Positions 24,652-32,889 of a stretch of DNA of 50,686 nucleotides are shown in pieces; the first letter of the stretch is position 1; the number at the start of each line of letters is the position of its first letter. Below the pieces are notes generated by a model. It searched no databases, was not told where the DNA came from, and was given only the letters and a program-made list of their open reading frames with translations. The stretch covers positions 1-50,686 of the forward strand of contig JALHDH010000008.1 in assembly GCA_022839105.1 (NCBI GenBank), in the 5' to 3' direction. The stretch comes from a bacterium. Its GTDB lineage: Bacteria; Vulcanimicrobiota; Xenobia; Xenobiales; Xenobiaceae. The translations under genes and the position numbers were made by a program.

Positions 24652-27489
24652 TTGAAAGCCATCGTGATGGCAGGCGGGGAAGGGACCCGGCTGCGCCCTC
24701 TGACAGTGAACCGACCCAAGCCGATGGTCCCCATCTGCAACCGGCCGGTGATGGAATACGTCCTGGAGCTGCTCAAGCGCCACGGAGTGGACACGGTCAT
24801 CGTCACCCTTCACTATCTGGCCGAAGAGGTCGTTTCCTATTTCGGGGATGGTTCAGACTTCGGGCTGCACATCATCTATTCGGTGGAAGACGAACCCCTG
24901 GGGACTGCCGGAAGCGTCAAGAAGGTGGAGGAATACCTGGACGACACCTTCCTGGTGGTGAGCGGGGATGCCCTGACCGACTTCGATCTGAGCCGGCTTC
25001 TCGCGTTCCACCGCGAATCCGGCTCGCTGGCCACCGTCACCCTGACGCGCGTCGAATCGCCCCTGGAATATGGGGTCGTGATCACCGACCAGCGCCAGCG
25101 GATCGTGCGCTTCCTCGAGAAACCCTCCTGGGGGGAGGTCTTCTCCGACCAGGTCAATACCGGCATCTACGTCCTGGAGCCCGAGATCCTGGAAGGCATG
25201 GAGCCGGATCAGTTCTGTGACTTTTCCAAGGACCTCTTCCCCCAGCTCCTCAAGGACCAACGCCCCGTCTTCGGCTATGTCGCCCAGGGCTACTGGTGCG
25301 ACATCGGAGACCTGGATCACTACCGCAAGGCCCACCAGGACATGTTCGCCGGCCGGATCCTGCACGAGATGCCCGGAGAGGAGCGCTCCCGAGGGATGTG
25401 GATCGGGTCGGGCACCGAGATCGATCCCAGCGCGCGCATCGAATCGCCCGTCGTGATCGGGCGCAACTGCCGCGTGCGCGCGGGGGCCACCGTCGGCCAG
25501 TTCACCTGCATCGGGGACAACTGCATCCTGGAAGAGGAGACCTCCCTGCATCGGGACATCCTCTGGAACAACGTCTATCTGGGGCGGAAATCCCGGACTT
25601 CAGGCTCGATTATCAGCCGTCAGTGCACGATCAAGTCCAACGTCACGATCTCGGACGGGGTCGTCCTGGGCGAGAACGTCTTCGTCGGCCGTGGGGCCCT
25701 GATCTTCCCTCAGGTCAAGATCTGGCCCGACAAGAACGTCGAGGATGGGGCTACGGTCTCGATGAGCCTGATCTGGGGGGTGCTCGCGCCAGGGGCCCTC
25801 TTCGGCCAGGATGGCGTGACCGGGCTGGGCAACATCGAGATCACGCCCGAATTCGCCATGAAGCTGGGGGCCGCCTATGGCTCTTTCCTGGAGAAGGGCG
25901 CGGTGGTGACCACCTCGCGCGATGCGCATCCCTCCACCCGATTGACCAACCGGGCCCTGATCTGCGGATTGTGCTCGGTCGGGGTCAAGGTGGTCGACCT
26001 GCAGTTGACCCCGGCCCCCATCAGCCGCTACGCGATCCGCAACGACAAGCCGGCCGGAGGAATCCACACCCGCATCCACCGCGACGACGCCCGGATCCTC
26101 CAGGTCCAGTTCTTCGATTCCCGAGGCATCAACATCGAGAAGTCGATGGAGCGCAAGATCGAGAACCTCTTCGTCCGCCAGGACTTCCGGAGGACCGATC
26201 TCGATGAGGTGGGCACCATTGATTTTTCGGCACGCACCCTCGAGCAGTATCTGGAAGGGTTCACCGCTCACGTGGACACCGACCTGGTCCGTCGGGCCGG
26301 CTTCAAGGCCGTGATCGACTACTCCTACGGGAACGCCTCGCTGGTGCTCCCTTCGATCCTGGGCAAGTTGGGGACCGAAGCCATCAGCCTGAACGCCTAC
26401 ATGGACCCGGTCAAGGCCCATCAGGTCCAGGAATCCCATCAATCCTCCCTGGAGCAGTTGTCCGACATCGTGCGCACCCTGAACGCCGACCTGGGGGTCA
26501 TGATGGACCTGGACGCCGAGCGCCTGAGCGTCGTCGACGAGCAGGGGCACATCCTGGAGGGCAACGCGCTTCTGTGCATGATGGCCCTGATGGTCTGCCG
26601 GCAGGGCAGCGGAACCCTGGTGGCAGCCCCCATCACGGCGCCGCGAATCCTGGACAAGCTGGCTGCCCAACACGGAGGCCGGGTGATCCGGACCCGGACC
26701 GACTCACGCTCCCTGATGCACACGGCCACCATGGGCCAGGACAAGATCTCGCTGGCGGGCACTCCCCAGGGCGGGTTCATCTTCCCCAGCTTCTCACCCG
26801 GTTTCGACGCGCTCTTCGCCTTCGCGCGCCTCCTGGAGATGATGGCCGTCGAGAACAAACCCCTCTCGGAGCTGGCCCGACGCATCCCGCCCCACCACAT
26901 GCTCCACGAGACCGTGGACTGCTCCTGGCCCAGCAAGGCCAAGGTGATGCGGCTTCTGGTCGAGCACTACCGCGACCGGAAGATCGAGATGCTCGATGGG
27001 GTCCGCGTGAAGCTGGAGGGAGGGTGGGTGCTGGTGATCCCGCACCCGACCCGGGCGCGCCTGAAACTGTGGGTCGAGGCCGAGTCCGACGAGAGGGCCC
27101 ACGAGATCCTTGCCGAGTGCCGACGCACCCTGAAGACCCTCGAGGAGGCCAACGAGGACTTCCTCCGCCCCAACCGCCGGATGAACCACGCCCCGCTTCC
27201 CGAATCCGAGGCCCTGCCCGAGGAACGGGCCTTCCACTTCTGGACCCCGGGTCGCTATCTGGGGGTCCAGGCCCGAAGCCTGCGGGAGTTCCTGGACATC
27301 CTGCACTACGTCGAGGTGGCCTCGTTGGAATACCACCTGGAACGGGGGGACTTCGCCTCCTGGCTGGATTCGGAGATGCACCGTCCCAACCTGGCGGCCC
27401 AGGTGCGGACCCTGGTGGCCCTGGAGATCCGGGGCGAGCCCCTGCGCGAGAAGCTTCTGCACGAACTCGGCGAGGGGCGGCTGTCGTGA
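24652..27489 (+). CDS. sugar-1-P nucleotidyltransferase / PMM-like / DUF5752 fusion
   Basis: A 945-residue multidomain protein. Residues 1-235 are a nucleotidyltransferase (AGGEGTRLRPLTVNRPKP, SVEDEPLGTAGSV) of the mannose-1-phosphate guanylyltransferase type. Residues ~250-370 form a left-handed beta-helix (IGRNCRVRAGATVGQ). Residues ~380-840 are phosphomannomutase-like. A final part from ~862 (FHFWTPGRYLGVQARSLREF...LEYHLERGDFASWL) resembles DUF5752. In the PMM part, the active-site Ser loop (TASHNP) reads AGGIHTRIH and the metal loop DxDxDR reads DLDAERL. That part is therefore probably regulatory or inactive. The TTG start at 24652 has AGAGGT upstream. It likely supplies GDP-mannose or a related sugar nucleotide for envelope glycans. 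Confidence 0.82.
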   Translation: MKAIVMAGGEGTRLRPLTVNRPKPMVPICNRPVMEYVLELLKRHGVDTVIVTLHYLAEEVVSYFGDGSDFGLHIIYSVEDEPLGTAGSVKKVEEYLDDTFLVVSGDALTDFDLSRLLAFHRESGSLATVTLTRVESPLEYGVVITDQRQRIVRFLEKPSWGEVFSDQVNTGIYVLEPEILEGMEPDQFCDFSKDLFPQLLKDQRPVFGYVAQGYWCDIGDLDHYRKAHQDMFAGRILHEMPGEERSRGMWIGSGTEIDPSARIESPVVIGRNCRVRAGATVGQFTCIGDNCILEEETSLHRDILWNNVYLGRKSRTSGSIISRQCTIKSNVTISDGVVLGENVFVGRGALIFPQVKIWPDKNVEDGATVSMSLIWGVLAPGALFGQDGVTGLGNIEITPEFAMKLGAAYGSFLEKGAVVTTSRDAHPSTRLTNRALICGLCSVGVKVVDLQLTPAPISRYAIRNDKPAGGIHTRIHRDDARILQVQFFDSRGINIEKSMERKIENLFVRQDFRRTDLDEVGTIDFSARTLEQYLEGFTAHVDTDLVRRAGFKAVIDYSYGNASLVLPSILGKLGTEAISLNAYMDPVKAHQVQESHQSSLEQLSDIVRTLNADLGVMMDLDAERLSVVDEQGHILEGNALLCMMALMVCRQGSGTLVAAPITAPRILDKLAAQHGGRVIRTRTDSRSLMHTATMGQDKISLAGTPQGGFIFPSFSPGFDALFAFARLLEMMAVENKPLSELARRIPPHHMLHETVDCSWPSKAKVMRLLVEHYRDRKIEMLDGVRVKLEGGWVLVIPHPTRARLKLWVEAESDERAHEILAECRRTLKTLEEANEDFLRPNRRMNHAPLPESEALPEERAFHFWTPGRYLGVQARSLREFLDILHYVEVASLEYHLERGDFASWLDSEMHRPNLAAQVRTLVALEIRGEPLREKLLHELGEGRLS

Positions 27490-27546
27490 AGGAACCTTCC
27501 CCCATCGGGATCGAAGGCTCCACATACCCCAAGCGGAGGAGAAAGC

Positions 27547-28341
27547 ATGACCTTCTGGGAAGAGCTCCGGACCCAGGTGCGCGAACGCACCACTGCCGGC
27601 GACATCAGCTACGAGCTTTTTGAACTGATCACCGCCACCGGCGTTTCCGAGGTCGCCGTGGTCCAACCCACCTTCTACATGGGCAGGTTCTTCATCCTGA
27701 CCCATGACTTCATGGACTTCACCGAGAAGCTGCTGGACACCCCGGCCGATCCCGGACACATCTTCTCGGCCGTCCTCTACCTGCGCGAGACCGCCCGGAC
27801 CATGGCGCGGATGATCCGGCATGCCGCCGAGCCGGTCGAAGGGATGATGCAGTACCTCGACCTGGTCTATGAGGAGTCCCTGGGACCGGCCTCGGAGGAA
27901 GAGGAGGCCCACGAGCACGAGCACGAGCACGAGCTGGACCGTGGAGAGGAAGAGGACGAGTTCGCCGCCGAGCGGGACGCCCTGCGCCAGAACCTGAGGG
28001 TCAAGCTCCGGGAAGCCCGTCTCTCGGACCTGGTCGTCGAGCAGCTCTCCAAGCGCCTGGCCGACACCTACCACGGCTGCGTGCGCTTTGCCCGAGCCCT
28101 GCGCATGCTCAAGACCCGGGATCCCGAAGTGGACCTGGCCGGTTTCCTCACGGTCCTGGTGGACATCCAGTACGTGATGGACACCTTCCTCCGGCGCCTG
28201 TTGCTCGAGGACGTCTTCCTGGAGGAAACCCCCGCCTTCACCACCGGCCTGATGCCCTGGATCAGCCACGCCATCGAGGAACTGGCCCGTCAGATCAGCC
28301 AGCCCCAGCCTCCCCTCGGCAACGAGACGGCCTCCGCCTGA
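27547..28341 (+). CDS. 264-aa cytosolic protein of unknown function
   Basis: A 264-residue helical protein, not recognised. The N-terminal half includes VSEVAVVQPTFYMGRFFIL and MDFTEKLLD. The middle holds a His/Glu run (HEHEHEHELDRGEEED, about residues 120-135), which could bind a metal but may be a flexible acidic linker. The C-terminal half is helical (FARALRMLK, TFLRRLLLEDVFLEE). It lies 57 bases after the nucleotidyltransferase with GGAGGA before the ATG, so the two are probably an operon. It ends at a long GC hairpin. Confidence 0.65.
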   Translation: MTFWEELRTQVRERTTAGDISYELFELITATGVSEVAVVQPTFYMGRFFILTHDFMDFTEKLLDTPADPGHIFSAVLYLRETARTMARMIRHAAEPVEGMMQYLDLVYEESLGPASEEEEAHEHEHEHELDRGEEEDEFAAERDALRQNLRVKLREARLSDLVVEQLSKRLADTYHGCVRFARALRMLKTRDPEVDLAGFLTVLVDIQYVMDTFLRRLLLEDVFLEETPAFTTGLMPWISHAIEELARQISQPQPPLGNETASA

Positions 28342-28349
28342 TCCCAGGA

Positions 28350-28380
28350 TTCCCTCCCCGCCCTTGGGGCGGGGAGGGAA
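28350..28380. terminator. perfect 14-bp hairpin between convergent genes
   Basis: TTCCCTCCCCGCCC (28350-28363) pairs perfectly with GGGCGGGGAGGGAA (28367-28380) around a TTG loop. It lies between the stops of the gene ending at 28341 and the methyltransferase ending at 28390. There is no U-run, so it is bidirectional by symmetry. Confidence 0.65.
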
Positions 28381-28389
28381 CCGGATGGC

Positions 28390-29256
28390 TCAGGCGGGCT
28401 TGCGGAAGACCAGGCAATAGTGGTGATGGACGTTCAGGACGAACTCGCTGGGATACCCCCAGATCCCCAGCTTCTTGTTCTCCTGGCACCAGATCCGCTC
28501 GCCCTTGAAGACCAGGAACTCCTCCAAGGCGCGGGTCAGATCCCAGGCCAGGGGCACCATCCGCCCTTCGGGGTTGCGCAGGTTCTGGATCACGACCACC
28601 AGATAGCGCCCCGGCCTCAGGACCTCCGAGGCTCCCCGCAAAAGGGCCGCCAGGGCCGCCACGAAGTCCTCATACCTCTCGATATTCCCCAGATCTCGGG
28701 GATCTGCCTGGGAGTAGACGGTATCCAGGCCCGCGGCCTGGCGCTTCTTGTGGGCAGAGAGCACGTTGCCCCGGCTCTGCCCCAGCATGTTCCAGTAGGG
28801 CGGCGAGGTCATCACCAGATCCACCAGGGGGAGCCCCCGCTCGCGCCAGACCTCGCCGATCCGGGCCGAGTCCTCGTTCAACAGGACATGGTTCTCCGCC
28901 AGAAGACCCAGATGCTGGCGGGCCAGGGCGAAGTACTCCGGGTTGAGTTCCAGGCCGATGCCCCTCCTCCCGGTCTGTTCTGCGGCCATGAGGGTCGACC
29001 CCACCCCCATGAAGGGATCCAGCACGACCTCGCCAGCCCGGGTGAAGAACTCGAGGAACTCGGTGACCATCCCCTCGGGGTACTTGGCGGGATGGCGGAC
29101 CTGCGAGGCGCTCCGGGGAGGCGGGTTGTGCACGAACCAGGAGCGCGTGAAGCGCAGCCAGTCCCGACCCGTCAGGTCGTTGAGCTGATTCCCGGGATGG
29201 CGGCGCGGCGGCCTGGGTCCGGATGGGGACTTCGGAGAAGACTCGGAGTTGGACAT
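28390..29256 (-). CDS. orphan DNA methyltransferase
   Basis: A 288-residue SAM-dependent DNA methyltransferase. The SAM-binding motif I is VLDPFMGVGSTLMAAE (residues 78-93). The catalytic motif IV is TSPPYW (150-155), the form typical of N4-cytosine and some N6-adenine enzymes. Motif I comes before IV with little space between. No target-recognition domain of usual size is obvious, and an insert at ~160-200 may serve. An ATG at 29256 with GGAGG five bases upstream replaces the much longer upstream frame. No endonuclease gene is adjacent, so a regulatory or protective orphan is inferred. Confidence 0.85.
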   Translation of the reverse strand: MSNSESSPKSPSGPRPPRRHPGNQLNDLTGRDWLRFTRSWFVHNPPPRSASQVRHPAKYPEGMVTEFLEFFTRAGEVVLDPFMGVGSTLMAAEQTGRRGIGLELNPEYFALARQHLGLLAENHVLLNEDSARIGEVWRERGLPLVDLVMTSPPYWNMLGQSRGNVLSAHKKRQAAGLDTVYSQADPRDLGNIERYEDFVAALAALLRGASEVLRPGRYLVVVIQNLRNPEGRMVPLAWDLTRALEEFLVFKGERIWCQENKKLGIWGYPSEFVLNVHHHYCLVFRKPA

Positions 29257-29412
29257 GAGGGCCTCCGCGAAAGACTCCGGCGCCATTCCCTGCCCGCGCC
29301 CCACTCCCTGTCGGGTGACTCCCGGGAAGAGCCCGAGGCCGGCGAACCCGAAGCCCTCCACAGGCGGCCCTGGCCATCCAGGATTGTCCCTGGCTGAAGT
29401 GAATCTCCAGCC

Positions 29413-29712
29413 ATGAGACACCTTGCCGTCCTGGTCCTGTGGGCCCTGCTGGCCCTTTCCTGTGCCCCCCCCTCCTCCCCGCCCCCCTCCTCGGTGCCCC
29501 CCCTGGACCGCACCCGCGTCCTGGCCGTGGAGACCCACCTGAAGAACGACGAGACGCTGGCCACCTCCAGGATCCAGGTCTCGGCAACCGGCTCGCGGAT
29601 CACGCTTTCGGGCAGCGTTCCCTCGGAAGAGGCCCGCCTCCGGGCCGAAAGCCTGGCGCTCAAGGTCCGGGGTGTCACCCAGGTGGAGAACCGGTTGCAG
29701 GTGCTCCCCTAG
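29413..29712 (+). CDS. BON-domain lipoprotein
   Basis: A 99-residue lipoprotein. A signal sequence ends in the lipobox LALSC (Cys ~17), and a proline/serine-rich stretch leads to a single BON domain: VETHLKNDETLATSRIQVSA, then TLSGSVPSEEARLRAESLA and VTQVENRLQV. BON domains bind phospholipids or other envelope parts, as in OsmY. It is divergent from the methyltransferase across 156 bases. It should be attached to a membrane at the periplasmic face. Confidence 0.85.
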   Translation: MRHLAVLVLWALLALSCAPPSSPPPSSVPPLDRTRVLAVETHLKNDETLATSRIQVSATGSRITLSGSVPSEEARLRAESLALKVRGVTQVENRLQVLP

Positions 29713-29733
29713 GAGCCTGGCAGCGAGCCAGCC

Positions 29734-29762
29734 TTGACAATGATTGACCAATCAGTTAATAT
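29734..29762 (+). promoter_or_regulatory. near-consensus sigma-70 promoter
   Basis: TTGACA (29734-29739), 17-base spacer and TAATAT (29757-29762), the best -35/-10 pair in the window, sit in an AT-rich island. Transcription should start near 29769 and continue into the redoxin-like gene at 29953, leaving a leader of about 185 bases. Confidence 0.8.
29741..29754. promoter_or_regulatory. palindrome inside the promoter (repressor operator candidate)
   Basis: TGATTG-AC-CAATCA is a perfect 6+6 inverted repeat that fills the spacer between the -35 and -10 boxes. Such a position is typical for TetR/MarR-like operators. No repressor gene is adjacent in this window. Confidence 0.55.
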
Positions 29763-29766
29763 CGAT

Positions 29767-29786
29767 CCCAAGAGATTGATCTTGGG
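29767..29786 (+). promoter_or_regulatory. hairpin at the 5' end of the leader
   Basis: CCCAAGA (29767-29773) and TCTTGGG (29780-29786) form a 7-bp stem with a six-base loop, right where transcription from the strong promoter should begin. It could stabilise the mRNA, or be a second operator. Confidence 0.5.
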
Positions 29787-29952
29787 CGGTCCGAGCCTTT
29801 CCCCCCCCGGGCTCGGTGCCGCCCATCTCTCTTTGACCCGGAGCCATCCCGCCGACCTCCCGAAGGACGCGGCTCCTCCTCCGCAGAACCCCCCGAAGGT
29901 GCCCGGCAACCCCCAGACCTCTTCCGGGGTCTGATCCACCGGAGGTGATCCC

Positions 29953-30450
29953 GTGACCCAGCTCATCCGCACCTTGGGGATGCTCGTGCTCCTTTCCCTG
30001 GCTTCAGCAGGTGCCTGGGCGGCCCGCCCTGGCGATCCCGCTCCCGAGATCAACCTTCCCCGGGTCCAAGGCGGCCAGGTCTCGCTGACTGCGATCCGGG
30101 CCGGAGGGCCTGTGCTGGTCTGGTTTCCCGAAGCCAGCAGCGTCTCCGGCCAGACCGGAACCAGCCTGGCCTCGGCCGCAGCCAGGAACGGCGCAACGCT
30201 GCTGGTGATCCCCGTCGTCGGAACGGATCCCGGTCCGGCCCAGGCCCTGGCCGACCGCTTCCCCGACTGGCTGGTGCTCCATGATGCCGACGGCTCGGTG
30301 ACCTTGAGCTATGCCGGCGAATTCATCCCCGGCATCAGCCCACGGCAGAACCTGTTCATCGTCAGCACCCGGGGCATGGTCACCTGGTCCCGCTTCTGGC
30401 CCGGCGTCCCCGAGCAGACCCTGGCCAACGAACTGGGCGCAGCGCGCTGA
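29953..30450 (+). CDS. secreted redoxin-fold protein lacking catalytic cysteines
   Basis: A 165-residue exported protein. The signal peptide ends in ASAGAWA. The mature part begins RPGDPAPEINLPRVQGGQVSL, the usual start of AhpC/TlpA redoxins. The place of the CxxC or peroxidatic cysteine is taken by PVLVWFPEASSVSGQTG (residues ~53-69). The mature protein contains no cysteine at all. A fold relative of peroxiredoxin/thioredoxin without redox activity is inferred. The GTG start has GGAGGTGAT just upstream, a nearly full anti-rRNA match, so expression is probably high. It is driven by the strong promoter at 29734. Confidence 0.75.
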   Translation: MTQLIRTLGMLVLLSLASAGAWAARPGDPAPEINLPRVQGGQVSLTAIRAGGPVLVWFPEASSVSGQTGTSLASAAARNGATLLVIPVVGTDPGPAQALADRFPDWLVLHDADGSVTLSYAGEFIPGISPRQNLFIVSTRGMVTWSRFWPGVPEQTLANELGAAR

Positions 30451-30547
30451 ACCGACTCGAAAAAGACCCCGGCTTTCCGCGAAGGAAACTCAAGCAGGAA
30501 CGGGGAATCTCCGGCCCCATGGCCTTCCACTGGAGATTCCTGAACCC

Positions 30548-32071
30548 ATGAGCCTGGGTCTGGACCGCGCCTTCCCTCGTTCCGGCTCCCGCCGCCCCCG
30601 CTCTGCCTGGACCTTCCTGCGCCGCTTTCCGAGACGTGCGCCCAGACGGAGCCGGGTTCGCTGGGCCAGGGTCCTGAGCGTCCTGGGGGTGGCCGGCCTC
30701 CTGCTCGCCCTGGCGGGCCTGATCGCCTGGAGACTGGGAGTGGACCGCTCTCCTTTTGCCGGGTTGCTTCCGGCCGAAACCCCCCTGGTCCTGGAGGGGG
30801 AACCTTCAGCCGTGCTCGAGGCCCTGCGCCGCATTCCCGGTCCGGGTCCCCAACTCATCAAAGACTTCGGGCTCTCCCCGGCCCTGCTTGAACAGACCGA
30901 CCGGATGCTCGTGGCCCTGCTCGCCGGGTCCCCCGTCAGCACGCCGAATCCGTGCCGGACCCATCTGGCCCGGACGGTGGACAAGCTGGAGGACACCTGG
31001 AACCAGACCGGAACCTGGCCCGACCAGCTTCAGGAGATTCCAGGTTGTCCCCAGGGAGGCCAGGTCGCCTATCACAAGCAGGGTGAGGATTACCGCCTGG
31101 AATGCCGAGGCGCCGATTCCCACCTGGCCTACGACTCACGCCAGGGGTTCCTGGAAGGGCCCGCGAGCGCCCCGGTCTACCTGGTGGCCATCGAGAAGGC
31201 CCCGGAACAGACGATCCAGGCGGCGCTGGTGCCCGGTTCGCAACAGGATCTGCGCCTCTACTGCAGCGACCCCGGGCAGCTCGACCGGCTCCTTTCGGCC
31301 TCGGGGGCACGCCTGGAACTCCCGGGGCCCAAGAGCCCTCCCTTCCGACTGACGGCGCAGGCTCGAACGCTGCGCGAGCTGTGCCCGACCCTGCCCGCCG
31401 GACTGCTTCGGGACGAGCGCGTCGAGGTCTGGGGCGACCCGGCCACCGGAAGACTCAGCGCAAGACTCCCCCTCCCGACCCCGGCCCTCCCGGAAAGAGC
31501 CGCCGAGATCCCCGAAGTCCTGACCGCCCTGCCGGCCTCTCCCGTGGCCCTGGCCGGGACTCCGGGCTTCCTGGCGCTTCTGGGGCTCGACCCGGGGACG
31601 GAGGACTCCCCCGACGTGCTCGGCCTGACCCTGAACGCCCCCCTCTGCCGCGGGCAGGAGCGGGAGCAGTTGGCCCGAGCCCTCGAAGGGCGTCAGGCCA
31701 CGACCCTCGAGGCGCGCTTCGGGGATCCGTCCCGGGCCCGCGCCTGGTTGGGCCGCTCCGCCTGGGCCTCCCTGCAGGGGGAAGGGCACCGAGGGGGACA
31801 GGCCGCCTGGCTTCAGGAGCGGGTCGTGGTCCGCACGGGCCTCGGCAAGCCCGACCGGGAGGACCGCCCGGATCTCCCGGAGGCTGCCGGTGAGATCGCC
31901 CTGGCCGGTTGGGCCACCCTGCAGGTCCCCGGCGCCGGAAGGGAGGTCTACAGCTTCACCGCCGGCCGGGAAGCCGAGCGGCTCTGGCTGGAGATCGCCC
32001 GTCAGGGAACCTCGGCGGATTCCCCCGAGCCTGCGGCCTCCCCCTCCGTTCCCACCCTGCAGGGTTCCTAG
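30548..32071 (+). CDS. membrane-anchored protein with pseudopilin-like segment
   Basis: A 507-residue protein with an arginine-rich cytoplasmic N-terminus, one transmembrane helix at residues ~41-63 (VLSVLGVAGLLLALAGLIAW) and a large extracytoplasmic part. Residues ~136-194 resemble the end of a type II secretion/type IV pseudopilin. C136 RTHLARTVDKLEDTWN is followed by TGTWPDQLQEIPGCP and an ECRGADSHLAYDSRQG segment, with Cys at 136, 167 and 186. The prepilin processing site is absent. The rest is unrecognised. The ATG 30548 fits the membrane helix position, and its Shine-Dalgarno is weak (GGAG, 12 bases off). The stop converges on the GNAT gene 5 bases away. Confidence 0.6.
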   Translation: MSLGLDRAFPRSGSRRPRSAWTFLRRFPRRAPRRSRVRWARVLSVLGVAGLLLALAGLIAWRLGVDRSPFAGLLPAETPLVLEGEPSAVLEALRRIPGPGPQLIKDFGLSPALLEQTDRMLVALLAGSPVSTPNPCRTHLARTVDKLEDTWNQTGTWPDQLQEIPGCPQGGQVAYHKQGEDYRLECRGADSHLAYDSRQGFLEGPASAPVYLVAIEKAPEQTIQAALVPGSQQDLRLYCSDPGQLDRLLSASGARLELPGPKSPPFRLTAQARTLRELCPTLPAGLLRDERVEVWGDPATGRLSARLPLPTPALPERAAEIPEVLTALPASPVALAGTPGFLALLGLDPGTEDSPDVLGLTLNAPLCRGQEREQLARALEGRQATTLEARFGDPSRARAWLGRSAWASLQGEGHRGGQAAWLQERVVVRTGLGKPDREDRPDLPEAAGEIALAGWATLQVPGAGREVYSFTAGREAERLWLEIARQGTSADSPEPAASPSVPTLQGS

Positions 32072-32076
32072 GGCCC

Positions 32077-32676
32077 CTAGGGCTCCTGGCCGGGGCCCAT
32101 CCAGCGTTCCCTGGGGAACTCCATCCAGATCTTGTTGGCTGCAGCCCCTTGAGACGGGGCGGTCCCCATCAGGGTCAGTCCGACCCTCCTGTGGAAGCCG
32201 ACCTTCTCGAAGCAGCGCTGGGCGGCCCGATTGAAGTCGGCTGTATCCAGTTCGACCGAGGCCACCCGGCGGACCTCGAAAAGGTAGCCCAGCAGCAGAC
32301 GCATCGCCTCGGTGCCCAGACCTCGCCCCCGGTCCCGGCCTGCCCCCAGGAGGATCCCGACCCTGGCGACCAATCCCTGGGATCCAGGCCGCAGGCTGAA
32401 TCGGAGGAAGCCCATCAGCCGACCCTCTGCGGAGTCCAAGGCCAGGACGTTGCGACGGCCGGCCCCGATCTCGCGGCAATACTGATCCGCGATCTGCTCC
32501 AGGCTGGCCGGCTCCAGGTTCAACCCGAAGGCATGGCGCACCAGTTCCAGATCCTCAAGCCAGAGCCGAATCTGTGGAACATCCCTGGCCCTCAGGGGCC
32601 TCAGGGCCACCCGACCGCCTGGAAGCCGATAGGGCCAGTGCTCCCGTCTCCCCAAGAAACCGAGCATGCCGGACAT
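32077..32676 (-). CDS. GNAT-family acetyltransferase
   Basis: A 199-residue RimJ/RimL-like GNAT N-acetyltransferase. The N-terminal VALRPLRARDVPQIRLWL is the family opening. The acetyl-CoA-binding motif A is ILLGAGRDRGRGLGTEAMRL, and FNRAAQRCFEKVGFHRR is the motif B end. It acetylates an amino group of a protein, amino acid or small molecule, and the substrate is not predictable. The start at 32676 (MSGMLGFLG) is preceded by CGGGGA, and an internal ATG at 32667 is possible. The upstream open frame continues but has no family-like residues. Confidence 0.8.
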   Translation of the reverse strand: MSGMLGFLGRREHWPYRLPGGRVALRPLRARDVPQIRLWLEDLELVRHAFGLNLEPASLEQIADQYCREIGAGRRNVLALDSAEGRLMGFLRFSLRPGSQGLVARVGILLGAGRDRGRGLGTEAMRLLLGYLFEVRRVASVELDTADFNRAAQRCFEKVGFHRRVGLTLMGTAPSQGAAANKIWMEFPRERWMGPGQEP

Positions 32677-32889
32677 TTCCCCGTGCCGGGCCAGAATCCC
32701 CCATCTCGAAGGCGGGGAGGTCTTCCCGCCCTGGCGCCGAACGCGGGGGAGGCTTTTTTGGGGCAGACCCGGATGAGCCCCCGAATCCCTCACCGTCTGG
32801 CCGAGTCGTTCGAGCCTCAGGGCCGGACACTGACGGAAGGAATCCGGGGAAGTCGGACCTGGCGCATCGCGCCCTCCGGGAGGATCTGG

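Noticed and set aside
27901..27960. His/Glu run as a CRISPR-like or VNTR repeat
   Set aside because: It is a short imperfect codon repeat (GAGCAC) of five copies in one gene, with no spacers.
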